From Kitasatospora phosalacinea (lineage in GTDB: Bacteria > Actinomycetota > Actinomycetes > Streptomycetales > Streptomycetaceae), in contig NZ_JNWZ01000082.1 in NCBI RefSeq assembly GCF_000716545.1, positions 1 through 30,595 on the forward strand: a stretch of DNA of 30,595 nucleotides. Reading direction: 5' to 3'. Under the pieces are notes generated by a model that had not been told where the DNA came from, searched no databases, and was given only the letters and a program-made list of their open reading frames with translations. The position numbers and the translations under genes are program-made. Positions 29,334 through 30,595 of the stretch are shown here, in pieces. The stretch's first letter is position 1. Every line of letters starts with the position of its first letter.

Positions 29334-30587
29334 TCAGGCGGGGACGCTCCCGGCCGCCCGGTGGGGCTGCCCGCGGCGGGAGCGGGTGACGGCCAGGGCG
29401 GCGGCGACGGCCAGGGTGGCGGCGCCGAGGAGGGCGACGGCGCCCGCCAGGGTGCCGGTGGGCCCGGCGGCGGCGAGGAGGAGCAGGGGGCAGACGAATT
29501 CGCCGAGGAAGAAGGCGGTGTTCCACAGGCCGGTGCCGCGGCCGCGGTTGGCGGGGGTGAGCAGGGCCATGGTGCGGGTGATCAGGGTGGGCAGCAGCAG
29601 GCCGGTGCCGAGGCAGTTGACGACGGCGCCGACGACCAGGACGGGGACGCTGTCGGCGAGGGCGATGACGCCGAAGCCGAGGCCGCAGAGGGCGAGGGTC
29701 CAGGGGAGCAGGCGTTCGGCGCGGTCGGTGAGCCGGGTGAAGGCGATCGCGCCGGCGACGGTGGCGGCGCTGGCGACGGCGGTGCACAGGCCGATGGTGG
29801 CGGGGGCGGTGGTGCCGAGGTCGTCGAGGAGGTAGGAGGTCTCGACGGGGACGGTGTAGAAGACGATCGCGCCGAAGAAGGTCAGCGCGCAGGGCGCCAG
29901 CAGGCGGCGCAGCAGCGGGAGGGCGGGGGAGCCCGGGGCCGCGGCGGCGCCGGGCCGGTGGTGGGCCGGGCGCAGCGCGGTGGCCAGCAGGGGCGCGAGC
30001 AGCAGGCCGACGGCGTAGGCCCAGAACGGGGCGCGCCAGCCGGCCGAGCCGACGGCGCCGCCGAGGGCGAAGAAGGCGGTGGCGGAGAGGGCCGAGCACA
30101 TGGCCTGGAGGGCGAGGTACTTCTCGCGCCGCCGGCCGGTCCAGTAGTCGCCGATCAGGGTGGTGCAGCAGGTCATGATCGCGGATTCGGTGACGCCGAC
30201 CAGGGCCCGGCTGGCGATGATCGCGGGCAGCGAGTCGAGCCAGAGCGGGGCGGTGCCGACGAGCGCGTACAGCACGGTGGCGACCACCAGCAGCCGGCGG
30301 CGGCCGAGCCGGTCGATGACGGCGCCCGCGAACGGGGCCATGACGGCGAGGGAGAGCGCGGGGACGGTCAGGGCGACGGGGGCCAGGGCGTCCGCGCCGG
30401 GGGTGGCGGCGAAGTGGTCCTGGAGCCGGGGCAGGACGGGGGCGATCAGGACGGCGCCGAGGATCGGCAGGCAGCTGCCCGCCATCAGCAGGGCCGCCGT
30501 CAGCCGGGGACGGGCGAGCGCCGGGCCCGGCGCGGGCAGGTCGGCGGGAGGGGAGGCGGGCGCGGGGGCGGGCGGGGCTGCGGGCAT
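29334..30587 (-). CDS. MFS transporter, possible metalloid/drug exporter
   Basis: Major facilitator protein of 417 residues with about twelve membrane helices. It has a Pro/Ala-rich N-terminal stretch (1-27), loop motif AGAVIDRLGRRRLL after the second helix, and a proline-rich PVLPRLQDHF at the end of the first helix, features of drug/H+ antiporter-type exporters. A vicinal cysteine pair lies in IMTCCTTLIGDYW (about residue 140). The ATG at 30587 is 8 bases from the window end, so the ribosome site is not visible and the true start could lie outside. It is convergent with the ArsO-like gene. Efflux of an arsenic compound is suggested only by this neighbourhood. It is not accompanied by a GAPDH gene, so there is no ArsJ-type pairing in view. 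Confidence 0.83.
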   Translation of the reverse strand: MPAAPPAPAPASPPADLPAPGPALARPRLTAALLMAGSCLPILGAVLIAPVLPRLQDHFAATPGADALAPVALTVPALSLAVMAPFAGAVIDRLGRRRLLVVATVLYALVGTAPLWLDSLPAIIASRALVGVTESAIMTCCTTLIGDYWTGRRREKYLALQAMCSALSATAFFALGGAVGSAGWRAPFWAYAVGLLLAPLLATALRPAHHRPGAAAAPGSPALPLLRRLLAPCALTFFGAIVFYTVPVETSYLLDDLGTTAPATIGLCTAVASAATVAGAIAFTRLTDRAERLLPWTLALCGLGFGVIALADSVPVLVVGAVVNCLGTGLLLPTLITRTMALLTPANRGRGTGLWNTAFFLGEFVCPLLLLAAAGPTGTLAGAVALLGAATLAVAAALAVTRSRRGQPHRAAGSVPA

Positions 30588-30595
30588 GGCGGGTC

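Noticed and set aside
1..30595. tRNA, rRNA, CRISPR array, insertion sequence or phage attachment site
   Set aside because: No cloverleaf, no regular repeat-spacer array, no transposase or integrase frame was seen on reading both strands.

Overview
The window is very GC-rich DNA with codons strongly biased to G or C in the third position, frequent GTG starts, LacI-family sugar regulators, a CUT1 sugar ABC transporter without its own ATPase gene, and an ACR3-type arsenic cluster. This fits an actinomycete, most likely Streptomyces or a close relative in the Streptomycetaceae. I see chromosomal-style accessory metabolism: 20 protein genes, no RNA genes, no insertion sequence and no CRISPR array.

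Region 1 (about 1-16.6 kb) is a rhamnoside utilisation locus. A secreted modular GH3 glycosidase (118-3078) faces a minus-strand operon: lipoprotein sugar-binding protein, two permeases and a cytoplasmic GH78 alpha-L-rhamnosidase (9099 down to 3225). A divergent LacI regulator (9346-10386) follows. A second, convergent LacI regulator (10559-11572) is divergent from rhaI, the rhaD/dehydrogenase fusion and rhaB (11720-16612), which form the phosphorylating rhamnose pathway. The logic is import of a rhamnoside, intracellular release of L-rhamnose, then isomerisation, phosphorylation, aldol cleavage to DHAP and lactaldehyde, and oxidation of lactaldehyde.

Region 2 (16.5-21.8 kb) is a minus-strand aromatic acid block: 3-hydroxybenzoate 6-hydroxylase-like monooxygenase, gentisate 1,2-dioxygenase, a fumarylacetoacetase-family hydrolase, a MarR regulator and an MFS transporter. 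A good promoter with a 15-bp palindrome at +1 lies in front of it.

Region 3 (21.8-24.5 kb) is a second secreted GH3 glycosidase. Its promoter carries the same AGAACGTTCT-type operator as the transporter operon 12 kb away, so the first LacI protein probably controls both.

Region 4 (24.5-30.6 kb) handles arsenic or another metalloid: arsC divergent from arsR-acr3, a TauE/SafE-family permease, a second ArsR divergent from an ArsO-like flavoprotein with a cysteine-rich tail, and an MFS exporter whose start is at the window edge.

The most interesting signals are regulatory: two distinct LacI operator families (AGAACGTTCT and TTGAAA-N2-WTTCAA), strong hairpins between genes of both sugar operons, an orphan operator between the two LacI genes, and two ArsR genes that look leaderless. 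The other notable item is the ArsR2/ArsO/MFS group with unusual cysteine motifs.
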